From positions 65,081,936 to 65,145,935 of the forward strand of contig CM059564.1 in assembly GCA_030386875.1 (NCBI GenBank): a stretch of 64,000 nt of DNA, given 5' to 3'. Source of the stretch: Morinoia aosen. Taxonomy: Eukaryota; Arthropoda; Malacostraca; Amphipoda; Talitridae. The notes below the pieces were generated by a model. It saw nothing but the letters and a program-made list of their open reading frames with translations, had not been told where the DNA came from and did no database searches. Each line of letters starts with the position of its first letter. The first letter of the stretch is position 1. A program made the position numbers and the translations under genes. Of the stretch, positions 62,166-64,000 are shown piece after piece.

Positions 62166-63374
62166 ATAAACACCACGTAAAAATTGAGTGTGTACCCAAA
62201 GCAAAACTGCACGGTGAACACCCACAGCTATAATGTATAGATGAAAAGAAGGTTAGGCCAAAAGCGCCCCATACGTATTGTATCTAATATAATTTGTGCC
62301 TCTGTTACGGTTAACAAACGTGGCCAGATTACCTAACCGGTGAGAAGCTCAGGCGGAACACATTACAAAAAAAATTTTAAAGGTTATTTGCAAATTGTTT
62401 AAGCCCCATCGTTCATATTCCAATTCAATATTTGAACAATACCAACACCTCGACATTCGAGCCAACTGTACACCTCACAGCAGTGTAGGTGCACCCAAAA
62501 TCAGAATACTCCACTAGTTGGAGTTCCGAGCTGCTCACGAAGAGAGTTCACCATAAATGTCGGAACGCAAATTGTCATCAAATATGGAAGCAGAACAGAC
62601 AATATAGCGTTAAATTTAAAGCAGCAAGAAGACTGAAATTGTCTTATCAACGGGAATCACAGATCGTAAAACAAAGTGTCAGTCAAGAACGTATCTATGT
62701 AGGTATTCCCAGACGTTCTCAAATTCAATTTCAACTTCAACGAATCTAAATTACCGAGAAACAGGCCTGCAACTATCATTTAGTTGCACATCATTACCTG
62801 TCATATCAAATTCAGAATAGTTCGAGTAAGAATACTCCCCGTTCGTAGACGTACGTTAACTACACTCACTATTCATGTATGACCAGTTGACTCTGATAAA
62901 ATAGTCGCAATTACTTCTGGACGCAACTATTATTCAACTGAGATTTGTAAAATTCTAAATGGTCGTCTGAGTAGGTAAAAGAAAAATCTTTCTCTCAGGA
63001 TTTATAGCGAAAAAATCAAAACTAAGATCTTTTGATCTTGTGCCATGTGTAGCGACGGAAGCAAACTATGTAGAAGCCACACAACCAACATTTGCCGTAT
63101 ACATAATCAACACAAAAGCGACTTCGCGAGGAGGTGATGTTGGGATGTTCCCATGTTTTTAAAAGCTCTTCATGACGCGGCACTATGAGATCCACCTGGA
63201 ATACTCAACTTCGTAGCACAGAATTATGATAATTTATTCCATGTCTTGCTTAACTATAATCAAAGAAAAATTTTCTTTTCAAAAATTCGATTGTTCCAGT
63301 TCATCACGTGTTAAAGTCACAAGAAATTCACTCAACATTTTCTTTATTGACACACTATCAATAGTAAAAAAATT
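62166..63374. other. AT-rich intergenic sequence
   Basis: An 86-codon plus frame at 62489-62749 has no domain. Nothing else is seen. Confidence 0.4.
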
Positions 63375-63439
63375 CACTAACTATGTCGTTTATAAAAGCG
63401 ACGTTTCGATGTCGAACATCGTCTTCAGGCTGAAAATAA
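63375..63439 (-). ncRNA. Hammerhead-ribozyme-like motif in a retroelement relic
   Basis: On minus: CTGAAGA (63428-63422), one extra C, a stem GATGT-TCG-ACATC, GAAA (63407-63404), then CGTCG pairing with CGAC 10 bases on, then ATA at the expected cleavage position. The order CUGANGA, stem II, GAAA, stem III, UH is the hammerhead core. Deviations are the extra C after CUGAAGA, one A-C mismatch in stem III and a weak stem I. Such motifs are known in Penelope-like retroelements. An AATAAA follows about 35 bases downstream on minus. It is probably a decayed relic. Confidence 0.35.
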
Positions 63440-64000
63440 ACAGAAAATATTTCAGTTCCAATGATATAATAGGAAGTTTAGCGAACGTTTGGCCCGCTGA
63501 CAGCAAGTTGGCACCTCGCATCCGTGACCAGCATCCGTATTGCTGCTTCTCCCAAGAGAAGCGTAAAGGACTTGGACGATTATTATGTACCGCCATGCAG
63601 ACCAACATGTACGAAACCGACTGCAAGTTCCTATTAGTGTGAAAGAACATTCTAGTACAAGAAAAGAGTTTTACGAACATGTTTCAGAATTATGTTCATT
63701 ATTTCCAGCATTAAAGTAATATACTAATAAATGATTAATTTGCAGCCCCGTACGCATGGCTGAGTGACGCAGGTTGTCTTATTAATCTCATTTTCGGCTC
63801 CAGGCTCTTAGGTCGACACCAGAGAAAGTTTTACGATTTAAAATGTCCCTCTCGCATGAAGGGATGGTCGCAGCGTGTTTCATCAATTTATTGACAATTA
63901 TTCTTTTTATAAATTCATTCAGCGAAGTGACAATGAATCATGGAAGACGTAATTTAATAGCACAATTTAGCTTTGTCTGTGCAAACCTATCAGGGATAGG
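63440..64000. other. Sequence beside the ribozyme-like motif
   Basis: Plus frame 63226-63642 and a minus frame across the same bases are open, but neither gives a recognisable retroelement protein. The terminal part is AT-rich. Confidence 0.35.

Overview
This 64 kb window reads as nuclear DNA of an arthropod, most likely an insect. It is AT-rich by eye, has very few long open frames, and shows spliced-gene architecture with degraded DNA transposons, SINE-like and LINE-derived insertions, minisatellites and microsatellites. I see no bacterial operons, rRNA, tRNA or CRISPR array. The species cannot be fixed from sequence alone.

The clearest gene is a minus-strand exon at 26580-27593. It carries the start codon and about 338 N-terminal residues of a disordered, Ser/Pro-rich cytosolic segment, and it ends at a consensus GTATGT splice donor. 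A second good coding candidate is a minus-strand internal exon at 14715-14924. It has acceptor and donor in the same phase and its translation matches the core of a PARP-type ADP-ribosyltransferase domain (HGS, then GRGAY, then VLCE). Weaker coding-like pieces are a possible first exon at 36651, a small acidic ORF at 18495, a segment at 25240-25440 (minus), and two homologous protein-like fragments at 51511-51693 and 57121-57310 (minus).

Most recognisable content is repetitive. The left edge (1-661) is a 27-bp minisatellite cut by the window boundary. A 24-bp array lies at 17183-17830, a 57-bp array at 14150-14430 and a 36-bp array at 44785-44945. A dispersed SINE-like family of about 360 bp is present in at least eight copies, all in the same orientation. 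Two copies have target-site duplications (TSDs), and two were later used as landing sites: one holds a 148-bp LINE 3' end with 16-bp TSDs, the other a 1750-bp TIR element with a TA duplication. A 2052-bp hAT-type element with a perfect 8-bp TSD lies at 28155-30206, just upstream of the main gene exon. A short 242-bp MITE lies at 10822-11063. A retroelement remnant with a hammerhead-ribozyme-like motif is at 63375-63439 on the minus strand.

Between these lie long stretches of AT-rich intergenic or intronic DNA with no support for genes. Several contain sharp inverted repeats, including a GAAA-capped 10-bp hairpin at 19290-19313, a 106-bp foldback at 43696-43801 and a doubled 12-bp palindrome at 15774-15797. 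The genes do not form a pathway that can be read from this window; the coherent story is layered transposon colonisation around sparse exons.
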